Below, in pieces: positions 45,538 through 53,882 of a stretch of DNA of 64,000 bases. Every line of letters starts with the position of its first letter. The stretch's first letter is position 1. Under the pieces are notes generated by a model that searched no databases, was not told the DNA's origin, and saw only the letters and a program-made list of their open reading frames with translations. This DNA is from Plantibacter flavus (GTDB lineage: Bacteria; Actinomycetota; Actinomycetes; Actinomycetales; Microbacteriaceae). The stretch lies in the NCBI RefSeq assembly GCF_900177615.1, contig NZ_FXAP01000001.1, forward strand, positions 626,825 to 690,824, given 5' to 3'. The position numbers and the translations under genes are program-made.

Positions 45538-46302
45538 GTGAAAATCGCTCGCTTCAGTCACGATCAGGCCATCCGCTACGGCATCATCGACGATGCGGAT
45601 CTCGTCGTCCTCGACGGCGATCCGCTCTACTCGGGCTTCGAACCGACGGGGGAGCGCGTCCCGCTCGCGGATGCGGTCCTGCTCGCGCCGGTCATCCCTC
45701 GTTCCAAGGTCGTCGCCGTCGGCAAGAACTACCGCGACCACGCCGCCGAGATGGGTGGGGAGGCTCCCACCGAGCCGCTGCTCTTCCTCAAGCCCAACAC
45801 CTCCGTGGTCGGGCCGGGGGACGCCGTCGTCTTCCCGAAGCAGTCCGAGCGCATCGACTTCGAGGGCGAACTCGCCATCGTGATCGGCGGCGTCGCCAAG
45901 AACGTCAGCGCGGAGCGTGCCGACGAGGTCATCTTCGGCTACACGATCGCCAACGACGTCACCGCTCGCGACCTCCAGGAGTCCGACGGCCAGTGGGCCC
46001 GCGCGAAGGGCTTCGACACGTTCTGCCCGCTCGGTCCCTACATCGAGACGGAGTTCTCCTTCGACGGCGCGACGATCGAGACCCGCGTCGACGGCGAGGT
46101 CCGCCAGCACGCCCCGCTCTCCGACATGGTGCACTCCATCGGCGCGATCGTCGAGTACGCGTCCGCCGTCTGGACGCTCCTCCCGGGCGACGTCATCCTG
46201 ACCGGGACGCCGGCCGGCGTCGGACCCTTCACCGACGGCCAGGTCGTCGAGGTCGAGGTCTCGGGCATCGGCATCCTCCGGAACACCGGCCGCCGACCCT
46301 GA
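45538..46302 (+). CDS. Fumarylacetoacetate-hydrolase-family protein
   Basis: 254 residues from a GTG. The fold is evident from VGKNYRDHAAEMG, the metal ligands E109 and E111 (FEGELAIVIG) and D140 (ANDVTARDLQ), and the C-terminal DVILTGTPAGVGPF. Bacterial members act as fumarylpyruvate or acylpyruvate hydrolases, oxaloacetate decarboxylases/tautomerases or 2-hydroxyhepta-2,4-dienedioate isomerases. The exact substrate is not predictable here; close relatives in actinobacteria near gltX are conserved and probably do housekeeping. It converges on the class V aminotransferase gene with a 6-base gap. Confidence 0.9.
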   Translation: MKIARFSHDQAIRYGIIDDADLVVLDGDPLYSGFEPTGERVPLADAVLLAPVIPRSKVVAVGKNYRDHAAEMGGEAPTEPLLFLKPNTSVVGPGDAVVFPKQSERIDFEGELAIVIGGVAKNVSAERADEVIFGYTIANDVTARDLQESDGQWARAKGFDTFCPLGPYIETEFSFDGATIETRVDGEVRQHAPLSDMVHSIGAIVEYASAVWTLLPGDVILTGTPAGVGPFTDGQVVEVEVSGIGILRNTGRRP

Positions 46303-46308
46303 CCCGCG

Positions 46309-47382
46309 TCAGCTGTGCTGACCGAGAGCGGTCAGCGTAGCTGCGACGTCGTCGTCGGTGTTCCAGAGGTGGAACGCGACCCTCGCCCGGCCGGCGCGAC
46401 CCGATGCCGTGATCCCGGCCGACTGCAGTGCCCGGAGGTCGTGTCCATCGGGATCCGTCCACGTCACGATGGCCGAGGCCGTCCCGGTGAGGAGCGACCG
46501 GCTCTCGCCGATGCCCGCCCGAAGCGCCGCGGCGAGCCGGGTGTCGTGCTCGTACACGGCGACGGCGTCGACCGCCGCGAAGAGGGCGATTGCGGGCTCG
46601 GCGCCGACCCAGGCCTGCCAGGCGGGGGAGACGTCGAACCGTCGTGCGCTCTCGGCGAGATGCAACGACGGGCCGTAACAGGACGACCAGACGTCGTCAC
46701 CCGAGTACCAACCGGCCTGGCTCGGCCGGAGGCGGTCCATCACCTCGTCGCGCACCGTCATGAACGCCACGCCTCGTGGAGCGCAGAGCCACTTGTAGGC
46801 GTGGCAAACGGTGATGTCGTCGGCCGAGGCGTCGACGGGGAGCCACCCGGCCGCCTGCGTGAGGTCGTTGAGCGTCATCGTGCCGTGGACGGCCGCCGCC
46901 TCACGGATCGCGACCACGTCGGCGACCGCGCCGGTCGCGGACTGCACCGCGGAGTAGGCGACGAGCCAGGTCGAGGCGTCGATGTGGGCGGCGAGTTCGG
47001 TGAGCGGTGCGTGGCGGACACGCACGCCGCGGTGCGCCTGCATGAGGAACGGGGCGACGAGTGAGCTGAAGTCGCCCTCGACGCAGAGGACCTCTGCGCC
47101 GTCCGGCACCGACGCCGCGACCATGGCGACCATGGCGGAGGTCTGGGATCCGATCGCCACCGAGCGGACCGGTACGTGGACCAGCTCGGCGAAGGAGCCG
47201 CGCACCCGCTCGACGACGGCGCCGTAGGCGGCTGCATCGGTTCGAGCCGCCTGCCATGCGGAGAGGTCGGCCATGATGGCGTGCGTCGTGCCGATCGTCG
47301 GCAGTCCCAGTGTGCAGGCGGCCAGGTAGCCGGGTGCGGATGGGAAGGATCCGCTGGCTTCCTGGAGGCTGAGGGTGCTCAT
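46309..47382 (-). CDS. Class V-fold PLP-dependent aminotransferase/lyase
   Basis: 357 residues. The PLP lysine lies in CHAYKWLCAPRGVAF (about 200-214), and the family core includes GSQTSAMVAMVAASVPDG and TLNDLTQAAGWLPVD. Class V enzymes include cysteine desulfurases, kynureninases and various lyases; this one lacks the mobile cysteine loop of IscS/SufS and resembles a kynureninase-like or isopenicillin-epimerase-like branch. It is divergent from a LysR regulator, with a LysR-type box between them, so it is the likely target. The substrate is unknown. Confidence 0.8.
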   Translation of the reverse strand: MSTLSLQEASGSFPSAPGYLAACTLGLPTIGTTHAIMADLSAWQAARTDAAAYGAVVERVRGSFAELVHVPVRSVAIGSQTSAMVAMVAASVPDGAEVLCVEGDFSSLVAPFLMQAHRGVRVRHAPLTELAAHIDASTWLVAYSAVQSATGAVADVVAIREAAAVHGTMTLNDLTQAAGWLPVDASADDITVCHAYKWLCAPRGVAFMTVRDEVMDRLRPSQAGWYSGDDVWSSCYGPSLHLAESARRFDVSPAWQAWVGAEPAIALFAAVDAVAVYEHDTRLAAALRAGIGESRSLLTGTASAIVTWTDPDGHDLRALQSAGITASGRAGRARVAFHLWNTDDDVAATLTALGQHS

Positions 47383-47438
47383 GCATCCAGTCTCTTCGCC
47401 GTGTATCCATGCGACAAGGACCGGCTCTCGATGAGAAC

Positions 47439-47455
47439 CATAACGAGGGATTATG
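47439..47455. promoter_or_regulatory. Candidate LysR-type operator
   Basis: CATAA (47439-47443), 7-base spacer, TTATG (47451-47455): a perfect dyad that fits the T-N11-A LysR box (ATAA-N7-TTAT). It lies 56 bases upstream of the aminotransferase start and 8 bases before the LysR GTG, as expected for a divergent autoregulated pair. Confidence 0.6.
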
Positions 47456-47463
47456 CTTCGAGG

Positions 47464-48426
47464 GTGTCCACCCTTTCACCGCAACCCTCGTCATCGGCCC
47501 TCGACGCCGGTTCCCTCCTCGTCGTCGGCGCCATCGCCTCGACCGGGTCGATCACGGCCGCCGCGCACGCGCTCGGCTCGAGTCAACCGGCGGTGAGCCA
47601 GCATCTCCGCCGGCTCGAGCGTCGGCTCGGCATGCCGGTCGTCGAGCGCGTCGGTCGCGGCGTCCGCCTCACCGAGGCCGGTGCGATCCTCGCCGGACAC
47701 GCGGTGGCGGTGGACCGAGCGGTCCGCGCGGCCTCCGAGGAGGTCGCGGCACTTGCGGGGTTGCGGAGTGGGCGGGTGCGTCTCGTCGCCTTCCCTTCGG
47801 CGTCGTCCATGCTCGTGCCGCAGCTCCTCGCTCGCCTGGCCGACGAGCATCCGGGGATCGGGGTCTCCTTCGTCGAGGCTGAACCGCCGGAGGCCGTCGC
47901 CGCGGTCCGTGCCGGCGAAGCCGACGTCGCGATCACCTTCAGCTATCCGGACGATCCCGATGACCCGCATCGGGAGAGCGCGGCCGGACTCCGCGTGCGC
48001 CGGTTCGGAACCGACCCGATGCGTCTCGTGCTTCCGGTCGGCCACGCTCGAGCCGATGATCGACAGGTCGACCTCGCGGCCCTCGCCGGTGAGCGTTGGA
48101 TCGCGGGTTGTCCGCGTTGCCGAGGTCATCTCCTCGGTCTCTGCCGGTCGAGCGGCTTCGAGCCCGTCATCGCGCACGAGACCGACAATGCGATCGCGGT
48201 CACCGCCCTGGTGGCGGCCGGGCTCGGCGTCGCCCTACTGCCCACCCTCGCGCTCGCGGCCGCACAGCTGCCGACCGAGGTGGTCGTGCTGCCGACGCGC
48301 AACGACGACGACCGGGCGCTCCACCTCGTCAGCGCCGAGCACGCGGACCGTATCCCCGCCGTCGCTGCACTCCTACGGATCGCCGCGTCCGTGGGCGGCG
48401 CGACTAAGATGACAGGCGATGTCTGA
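47464..48426 (+). CDS. LysR-family transcriptional regulator
   Basis: 320 residues from the GTG at 47464; an ATG at 47431 is possible but would place the LysR box inside the gene. The N-terminal helix-turn-helix (about 18-77; [28 protein letters not shown]) is typical. The effector domain contains a cysteine cluster C216, C219 and C227 ([13 protein letters not shown]), which could bind metal or sense thiols or oxidants. It is divergent from the class V aminotransferase gene, and its end overlaps gltX by 8 bases. Confidence 0.88.
   Translation: MSTLSPQPSSSALDAGSLLVVGAIASTGSITAAAHALGSSQPAVSQHLRRLERRLGMPVVERVGRGVRLTEAGAILAGHAVAVDRAVRAASEEVAALAGLRSGRVRLVAFPSASSMLVPQLLARLADEHPGIGVSFVEAEPPEAVAAVRAGEADVAITFSYPDDPDDPHRESAAGLRVRRFGTDPMRLVLPVGHARADDRQVDLAALAGERWIAGCPRCRGHLLGLCRSSGFEPVIAHETDNAIAVTALVAAGLGVALLPTLALAAAQLPTEVVVLPTRNDDDRALHLVSAEHADRIPAVAALLRIAASVGGATKMTGDV
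48405..48410 (+). promoter_or_regulatory. -10 box of gltX
   Basis: TAAGAT ends 8 nt before the gltX ATG at 48419, inside the end of the LysR gene, predicting an independent, leaderless gltX transcript. Confidence 0.45.
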
Positions 48427-49939
48427 CACGATTACGCACCCCTTCTCCACGGCTTCCGGCACCGACGTCCGCGTCCGGTTCTGCCCGTCGCCGACCGGTA
48501 CACCGCACGTCGGTCTCGTCCGCACGGCGCTGTTCAACTGGGCGTACGCCCGGCACACGGGCGGCAAGCTCGTCTTCCGGATCGAGGACACCGATGCCGC
48601 TCGCGACAGCGAGGAGAGCTACGAGCAGCTCGTCGACGCGCTCACGTGGCTGCGGCTCGACTGGGACGAGGGCGTCGGCGTCGGCGGACCCCACGCGCCG
48701 TACCGGCAGTCCGAGCGGAGCGACATCTATGCCGACGTGATCGCGCGGCTGACGGCTGCCGGGCACCTCTACGAGAGCTTCTCGAACGCCGACGAGATCG
48801 ACGCGCGCAACGAGGCGGCCGGCCGACCGAAGCAGTTCGGCTACGACAACTTCGACCGCGACCTCACCGACGAGCAGCGCGCCGCGTTCCGTGCCGAAGG
48901 CCGTGAGCCGGCGCTCCGCCTGCGGGTCCCGGACGACGACCTCAGCTTCGACGACCTCGTTCGCGGTGAGATCACCTTCCCCGCCGGGTCGTTCACGGAC
49001 TTCGTCCTCGTGCGCCCGAACGGCAAGCCGCTCTACACGCTCGTGAACCCCGTCGACGACGCCATCATGCAGATCACCCACGTCCTCCGCGGCGAGGACC
49101 TGCTGCCGTCGACGCCGCGGCAGATCGCGCTGTATCACGCGCTCATCGACATCGGCCTCACGACCTTCGTCCCGCGGTTCGGTCACCTGCCGTACGTCAT
49201 GGGCGAGGGCAACAAGAAGCTCTCCAAGCGCGACCCGGAGGCGAACCTCTTCCACCACCGCGACCGCGGCTTCGTGCCGGAGGGGCTCATCAACTACCTC
49301 GCGCTGCTCGGATGGTCGCTGAGCGGCGACCGCGACGTCTTCTCGATCGAGGAGATGATCGCCGCGTTCGACGTCGTCGACGTCAATCCGAACCCGGCGC
49401 GCTTCGACCTCAAGAAGGCGGAGTCGATCAACGGCGACCACATCCGACTGCTGGAGCCGGCCGACTTCCTCGGCCGCATCACGCCGTACCTCGTCGAGGC
49501 CGGTGTGGTGAGCGAGCCCGTCACCGAGGCGGAGCAGGCCGTGCTCGGGCAGGCCGCCCCGCTCGTTCAGGAGCGCATCGCGCTGCTCGGCGAGGTCCCC
49601 GCGCTCCTCGGCTTCCTGTTCCGCGGTGCCGCGGAGCTCGAGTACCAGGAGGACGCGCTCAAGGGTCTTCCGGCGAACGCCGGCGAGGTGCTCGCCGCGT
49701 CCATCGGCGCGCTCGAGCTCGTCCCCGAGCCGGAGTGGACGGCCGGATCGATCCAGGACGCGCTCGCCGGTGCGCTCATCGAGGGCCTCGGACTGAAGCC
49801 GCGTATCGCCTACGGCCCACTCCGTGTCGCCGCTTCCGGGCGTCGGATCTCCCCGCCGCTGTTCGAGTCGCTCGAGATCCTCGGGAAGACGGAATCGATC
49901 ACGCGACTCGATCGGCTCTCCGCGCACCTCGCGTCATGA
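48419..49939 (+). CDS. gltX: Glutamyl-tRNA synthetase
   Basis: 506 residues. This class I synthetase charges tRNA-Glu (and in organisms without GlnRS also tRNA-Gln, which is then amidated). The HIGH-like motif [10 protein letters not shown] is at about 24-33 and the KMSKS-like KKLSKR near 262-267. A helical anticodon-binding part (about 330-506) follows. The start overlaps the LysR gene and its own TAAGAT box lies just upstream. A tRNA-Gln gene lies 1 kb downstream. It overlaps the next start (ATGA). Confidence 0.96.
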   Translation: MSDTITHPFSTASGTDVRVRFCPSPTGTPHVGLVRTALFNWAYARHTGGKLVFRIEDTDAARDSEESYEQLVDALTWLRLDWDEGVGVGGPHAPYRQSERSDIYADVIARLTAAGHLYESFSNADEIDARNEAAGRPKQFGYDNFDRDLTDEQRAAFRAEGREPALRLRVPDDDLSFDDLVRGEITFPAGSFTDFVLVRPNGKPLYTLVNPVDDAIMQITHVLRGEDLLPSTPRQIALYHALIDIGLTTFVPRFGHLPYVMGEGNKKLSKRDPEANLFHHRDRGFVPEGLINYLALLGWSLSGDRDVFSIEEMIAAFDVVDVNPNPARFDLKKAESINGDHIRLLEPADFLGRITPYLVEAGVVSEPVTEAEQAVLGQAAPLVQERIALLGEVPALLGFLFRGAAELEYQEDALKGLPANAGEVLAASIGALELVPEPEWTAGSIQDALAGALIEGLGLKPRIAYGPLRVAASGRRISPPLFESLEILGKTESITRLDRLSAHLAS

Positions 49940-50856
49940 GCGACTCGTACGACGTCGTCGTCGTCGGCGCGGGACCCGCGGGACTCTCGGCCGCGCTGAA
50001 CCTGGCGCGCGCGCGTCGGCGCATCCTCGTGCTCGACGGCAATCGCCCACGGCACGCTGCGACGTTGCGCTCGCACGGCTTCCTCACCCGCGACGGCATC
50101 GCTCCGCTGGATCTCCGGCGAATGGGGCGCGAGGAGGTGGCCGCGTACGAGAACGCGGAGGTCCAGTTCGCGTCCGTGCAGTCGATCGAGGCGACGACTG
50201 ACGGCTTCCACGTCGTCGCCCAGGGGGTCCGCGGCGAGCCGGATCGCGATGTCGTGACCCGAACGGTCATCGTCGCCAGTGGTCTCACGGAGACGTTGCC
50301 GAAGGTCGCGAACTTGCGGGCCTTCTACGGAACGGACCTGCACAGCTGCGTCGAGTGCGACGGGTACGAGAAGGCCGACGCGCCGCTCGCGCTCATCGGC
50401 GAGACGACGGACCTGGCGGAATGGGCGATCCTCATCGCACAGTGGTCGTCGGACCTCATCGTCTTCACGAACGGCACCGACACCGTCACCGGCCCCGAGG
50501 AGGCCGCGCTCGCCTCCGCGGGCATCCAGGTCGAGCGCGGTGCGATCGCGGAGCTCGAGGGTGGCCGCGACGGCTTCACGGGTGTCCGCCTCGCCGACGG
50601 TGCGCTCATCCCGCGCTCCGGGGGCTTCGTCCGGCCGCAGTGGGCCGCACCCCTCGGATATCTGGGACAGCTCGCCCTCGATCGCGACACGGACGGGTAC
50701 GTCGTGGTCGATGCCTGGGGTCGCACGTCCGTGCCGGGCCTGTACGCCGCCGGCGACATCACGCCTCCCGGCCCGCAACAACTCATCGTGGCGGCCGGGA
50801 ACGGCGCCCGGGTGTCCAGAGCACTCAACCGGGACCTCGCGGGTGTCCCCAGCTGA
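49936..50856 (+). CDS. Thioredoxin-reductase-like FAD/NAD(P) oxidoreductase
   Basis: 306 residues. The FAD motif [22 protein letters not shown] is at 7-28, a redox pair CVEC at 138-141 ([10 protein letters not shown]) replaces the CATC of thioredoxin reductase, and the C-terminal FAD motif is [12 protein letters not shown]. The second nucleotide site, usually GGGxSA, is degenerate ([12 protein letters not shown] at about 153-164). The enzyme is therefore probably an atypical flavin disulfide reductase rather than TrxB. It is translationally coupled to gltX (ATGA), an unexpected pairing. The partner and electron donor are unknown. Confidence 0.83.
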   Translation: MSDSYDVVVVGAGPAGLSAALNLARARRRILVLDGNRPRHAATLRSHGFLTRDGIAPLDLRRMGREEVAAYENAEVQFASVQSIEATTDGFHVVAQGVRGEPDRDVVTRTVIVASGLTETLPKVANLRAFYGTDLHSCVECDGYEKADAPLALIGETTDLAEWAILIAQWSSDLIVFTNGTDTVTGPEEAALASAGIQVERGAIAELEGGRDGFTGVRLADGALIPRSGGFVRPQWAAPLGYLGQLALDRDTDGYVVVDAWGRTSVPGLYAAGDITPPGPQQLIVAAGNGARVSRALNRDLAGVPS

Positions 50857-50887
50857 GTGATCCGCGACGCGCCCGGGACGCTTCGAT

Positions 50888-50916
50888 TTGAGACGGCCGC
50901 CTCCGTAGGCTAGTGT
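50888..50916 (+). promoter_or_regulatory. Promoter of tRNA-Gln
   Basis: TTGAGA (50888-50893) and TAGTGT (50911-50916) with a 17-base spacer. The start of transcription should fall near 50923, about 25 bases before the mature tRNA. Confidence 0.6.
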
Positions 50917-50947
50917 TGTTCTTCGGTCGGGGCTTCGGTTCTGACAA

Positions 50948-51022
50948 TGGGGTATGGTGTAATTGGCAACACGACTGATTCTGGTTCAGTTGTTCTTGGT
51001 TCGAGTCCAGGTACCCCAGCCA
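50948..51022 (+). tRNA. tRNA-Gln (CTG)
   Basis: Acceptor TGGGGTA pairs with TACCCCA (51012-51018). Anticodon stem ACTGA/TCAGT encloses loop TTCTGGT, anticodon CTG for the codon CAG. The T arm contains GTTCGAG. Discriminator G51019 is followed by an encoded CCA (51020-51022). The first pair U-A is typical of glutamine tRNA. Confidence 0.96.
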
Positions 51023-51037
51023 GACGGCAACATCACG

Positions 51038-51070
51038 ACGAAGGCCCGCGTTCACCTCGCGGGCCTTCGT
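51038..51070. terminator. Terminator between tRNA-Gln and the convergent phosphatase gene
   Basis: ACGAAGGCCCGCG (51038-51050), 7-base loop, CGCGGGCCTTCGT (51058-51070): a perfect 13-bp stem. Confidence 0.8.
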
Positions 51071-51129
51071 CGTTTGCGGCGTGCTCGGCCCGTCCGTGAG
51101 CCGGTGGACGCCGAGGCACACCGACGTCC

Positions 51130-51741
51130 TCATCGCAGCCCCGGATCCTCCTCGACGGCAGTGCGCTCGAATGCGATGATGCGCTCGAGCGCCGGGACGA
51201 TCTGCGACTCCATCTGACGGAAGACCTCCGGGCCCTGACCGAACGGGTCGACGACGTCGTCCTGGGCCGGGTCCTGGAGTCGTGCGCTCGTCCGGTTGGC
51301 CGCCAGTTCGGGGGCAAGACGCATCCAGCGCGCTGCTCGCGTGCGGGGGAGTCGTCCCGAGTCGACGGTGTCGAGGAGCCGCGCGAACTCACGCAGGGAG
51401 AAGGTCCGACGCAGTGCCTCCGGGCACGATCTGAGGACGGCGCTGCGATGCTCCCGCGTCATGGTCAGGACGACGTCCTGTCGACCGACAAGGCCGGCGG
51501 TGAGCTGCGTTGCGGCGAACCCTGCGGCCGTCACGGCGAGTGGACCGAGCAACGCCGCGCTCGAGGCGTCGATCGGGTGTCCGCGCAGCGCGCCCGTCCC
51601 GGCGCTCCGCACCTCGAAGCCGGACGCGTCGACCTCCGCCAGCCCGCCGCCGAGGAGGAACTCGGCGTACGGCGATCGACAGATGTTGCCGGTGCAGACG
51701 ATCAGGATCCGGGTCGGAGGCGGACCGGCCGGGATGTTCAT
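51130..51741 (-). CDS. Low-molecular-weight protein-tyrosine phosphatase
   Basis: 203 residues. The P-loop CTGNICRSP begins at C16 (nucleophile) with R22; the general-acid Asp lies in VVDPFGQ near 163. Such phosphatases remove phosphate from BY-type tyrosine kinases and their targets. The start overlaps the end of the kinase gene (ATGA), so kinase and phosphatase are made together. The protein is about 50 residues longer than the classical 150, with extra segments in the middle. An arsenate-reductase role is less likely given the kinase partner. Confidence 0.9.
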   Translation of the reverse strand: MNIPAGPPPTRILIVCTGNICRSPYAEFLLGGGLAEVDASGFEVRSAGTGALRGHPIDASSAALLGPLAVTAAGFAATQLTAGLVGRQDVVLTMTREHRSAVLRSCPEALRRTFSLREFARLLDTVDSGRLPRTRAARWMRLAPELAANRTSARLQDPAQDDVVDPFGQGPEVFRQMESQIVPALERIIAFERTAVEEDPGLR

Positions 51742-53144
51742 GCCGTGGTCCGCCGTGGTCGACGCGTCGGGGCGGTCCGGTGGTAGTACGCGTAGGACGA
51801 CGACTGCTCCCCTCGAGCCACTTCGACGCGGTTGAGGACGACCCCGAGGAGCTTCGCCTGGACGAAGCTGAGGTTCTCGAGGGATTGCCGGAGCTGGTCG
51901 CGGTGCAGTCGGCCGTCGGCCGACGCCACGAGCAGGACGCCGCTCGCAAGGGTCGACAGTGCTGTCGGGTCCGAGACGTTGATGAGCGGAGGCGTGTCGA
52001 TGACCACCACGTCGTACGCGCGTTCCATCTCTGAGAGTGCGCGCTCCATCGCCGCTGATCCGAGCAGTTCGCTCGGGTTCGGCGGCAGCTCGCCGGAGGT
52101 GAGGACTGCGAGACGCCCCGCCCCGTTGACCGCTTGCACGGCATCGCCGAGGCTGATCCTGCCGGTGAGCACGGTCGTGAGCCCGACCGCATCCTCGAGA
52201 CCGAACATCTCGTGCTGGCGAGGTCGGCGCAGGTCGGCATCGACGAGGAGGACGGAGTTCCCCGCTTCCGCGAGGACGAGCGCGAGGTTCGCCGAGGTGG
52301 TGCTCTTCCCCTCGCCCGGGACCGAGGACGTGACCATGACGCTGCGGAGTCCGCCGTCGATGGAGGCGAACTGGAGGTGTGTCCGAAGCTGCCGGAAGCT
52401 CTCGGCGCGCCGGCTGTAGCTCTCCGTCGATCCGAGGATGAGTTGGGCCGCGTCGGCGGGTTCCGTGTGGAAGGCGCCGAGGATGCTCGTGTCCGTGAGC
52501 TTCTCGATCGCCGAGCGACCGCGGAGTCGGGTGTCGAGGACCTCGATGAGCAGTGTGATCCCGACGCCCAGGGCGAGGCCGGTGAAGACGCCCACCGCGA
52601 GGTTCTGCAGCACGTTCGGCGCGATGGGGGACCGGGGTGGAGACGCCTGTTCCACGATCGTCAGCCCGACCGGGGTCGGATCGCCCAGCGCACCGGGGGA
52701 GTCCACCTCGTTGGCGCTCTCGACGTCGTCGACGAGGTCGACGAGCACCTGGGCTGCGGTGTTCGCGATGCGGGCCGCCGCAACCGGATCACTGTCGACG
52801 GCGGAGATGTCGATCAGGACCGACTGCGCGGGATTGGACGCTGAGATGGTCCCGATGAGCGATGCGGGGTCGAGGTCGAGGCGGTCCGCCACCGTGGACC
52901 GCACGGTCGAACCGGTGGCGAGGATCACGTACGAGGCGACGCGGCTCTGGGCGAAGGCGTTGCCCTGATTGAGGTCGCCGACGGAGTCGCCGCCGGTGAC
53001 GGCGACGAAGAGCTGGCCAGTCGACTGGTACACGGGCTGGGTGATGAGGGTGTACCCGTGGGCGAGCGCCGCGGTTCCCGCGGTGATCGCGACGATGAGC
53101 AGCCAGCGATGGCGGAGGATGCGCAGGTAGTCCTTCAGGTCCAT
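51738..53144 (-). CDS. Polysaccharide co-polymerase/tyrosine autokinase (Wzz + BY-kinase)
   Basis: 468 residues. The N-terminal Wzz domain has two membrane helices (about 13-35 and 180-202) with an outside loop between them. A cytoplasmic BY-kinase domain follows: Walker A VPGEGKSTTSAN (274-285), Walker A' VLLVDADLRRPR (298-309), Walker B VVVIDTPPL. The tail carries a tyrosine cluster (Y451, Y453, Y454) as autophosphorylation sites. Such proteins regulate chain length in exopolysaccharide or capsule export. The phosphatase gene overlaps its stop. No glycosyltransferase genes are adjacent. Confidence 0.92.
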   Translation of the reverse strand: MDLKDYLRILRHRWLLIVAITAGTAALAHGYTLITQPVYQSTGQLFVAVTGGDSVGDLNQGNAFAQSRVASYVILATGSTVRSTVADRLDLDPASLIGTISASNPAQSVLIDISAVDSDPVAAARIANTAAQVLVDLVDDVESANEVDSPGALGDPTPVGLTIVEQASPPRSPIAPNVLQNLAVGVFTGLALGVGITLLIEVLDTRLRGRSAIEKLTDTSILGAFHTEPADAAQLILGSTESYSRRAESFRQLRTHLQFASIDGGLRSVMVTSSVPGEGKSTTSANLALVLAEAGNSVLLVDADLRRPRQHEMFGLEDAVGLTTVLTGRISLGDAVQAVNGAGRLAVLTSGELPPNPSELLGSAAMERALSEMERAYDVVVIDTPPLINVSDPTALSTLASGVLLVASADGRLHRDQLRQSLENLSFVQAKLLGVVLNRVEVARGEQSSSYAYYHRTAPTRRPRRTTA

Positions 53145-53193
53145 CCTGATATGTTAGTCGTCTGACATGCGTGTCGCGTCCGGCGGAAACGAC

Positions 53194-53225
53194 GCAGAGC
53201 CCGGACTCTCGAGTCCGGGCCCTGC
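53194..53225 (-). terminator. Terminator after the hexapeptide-repeat gene
   Basis: GCAG-a-GCCCGGACTC (53194-53208), loop TC, GAGTCCGGGC-c-CTGC (53211-53225): a 14-bp stem with one mismatch, 27 bases beyond the stop of the bottom-strand gene and before the kinase start. Confidence 0.75.
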
Positions 53226-53251
53226 GTGACGGTGGTGGGGTGGTCCGCCGG

Positions 53252-53728
53252 TCAGGCGGCCTTCCCGAACCGGTCGGTGCCGTTCGCACGAGGTCGGCGC
53301 GGGGCGCGGTTCGTCTGACGGACCGTCGGTTCGGTCATGACCGGGCGTTCACTGCCGACGACGGTCCGGTCTGCGACTCGGGCATCACGATCGACGCTCG
53401 CGCCGTGGGCGACCTGAACGTCGGCCCCGAGACGGGCGTCGCTTCCGACCCGCGCACCGCGTCCGATGACGCAGCGTTCCCCGATGTGGACGTTCGCGCC
53501 GATGAAAGCGCCTTCGCCGATCACCGCGGACCGGTCGATCCAGGTTCCGGCACCGATCCAGGCGTTGGCACGGATGTCCGCGTCAGCCTCCACGAACGTG
53601 GTGCGTTCGATGAACGCCGACGGATCGATCAGTGCACGAGCTGCGACCATGCCCTTGCCGTTCGGGTGGTGACGATACCGTTCCACCTCGCCGGCCCGGC
53701 CTTCGATCTCTTCGTACACTCTCGCCAT
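53252..53728 (-). CDS. Hexapeptide-repeat (left-handed beta-helix) protein
   Basis: 158 residues from 53728, with AAGGGGG close upstream. About 14 imperfect hexapeptide turns in residues 30-125 (ALIDPSAFIERTTFVEADADIRANAWIG, and so on, in [LIV]-G-x4 pattern) form a left-handed beta helix as in LpxA-like acyl- and nucleotidyl-transferases. Residues about 126-158 are basic and unstructured. The N-terminus has no extra catalytic domain, so it could be an acetyltransferase of sugars or a scaffold. It sits beside the tyrosine kinase, suggesting a role in polysaccharide modification, which is inference. Confidence 0.7.
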   Translation of the reverse strand: MARVYEEIEGRAGEVERYRHHPNGKGMVAARALIDPSAFIERTTFVEADADIRANAWIGAGTWIDRSAVIGEGAFIGANVHIGERCVIGRGARVGSDARLGADVQVAHGASVDRDARVADRTVVGSERPVMTEPTVRQTNRAPRRPRANGTDRFGKAA

Positions 53729-53882
53729 GGGTGACCCCCTTCTGGTCTACTCAACACTGGGGACAACGCCGGGTGGCTCCCGGTCATTCCTTCCCTGGCC
53801 TTGCCTGGGAATCCCATGAGTCTCGTGCTGTGCTGTAGTGGGTGTTCGGAGGAGGAGACCGCCGCGGTTTGGTGGTGAGCGG

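Noticed and set aside
50825-51133. Bottom-strand open frame over tRNA-Gln
   Set aside because: Complement of a tRNA gene; the CCA end and stem explain the apparent coding stretch.
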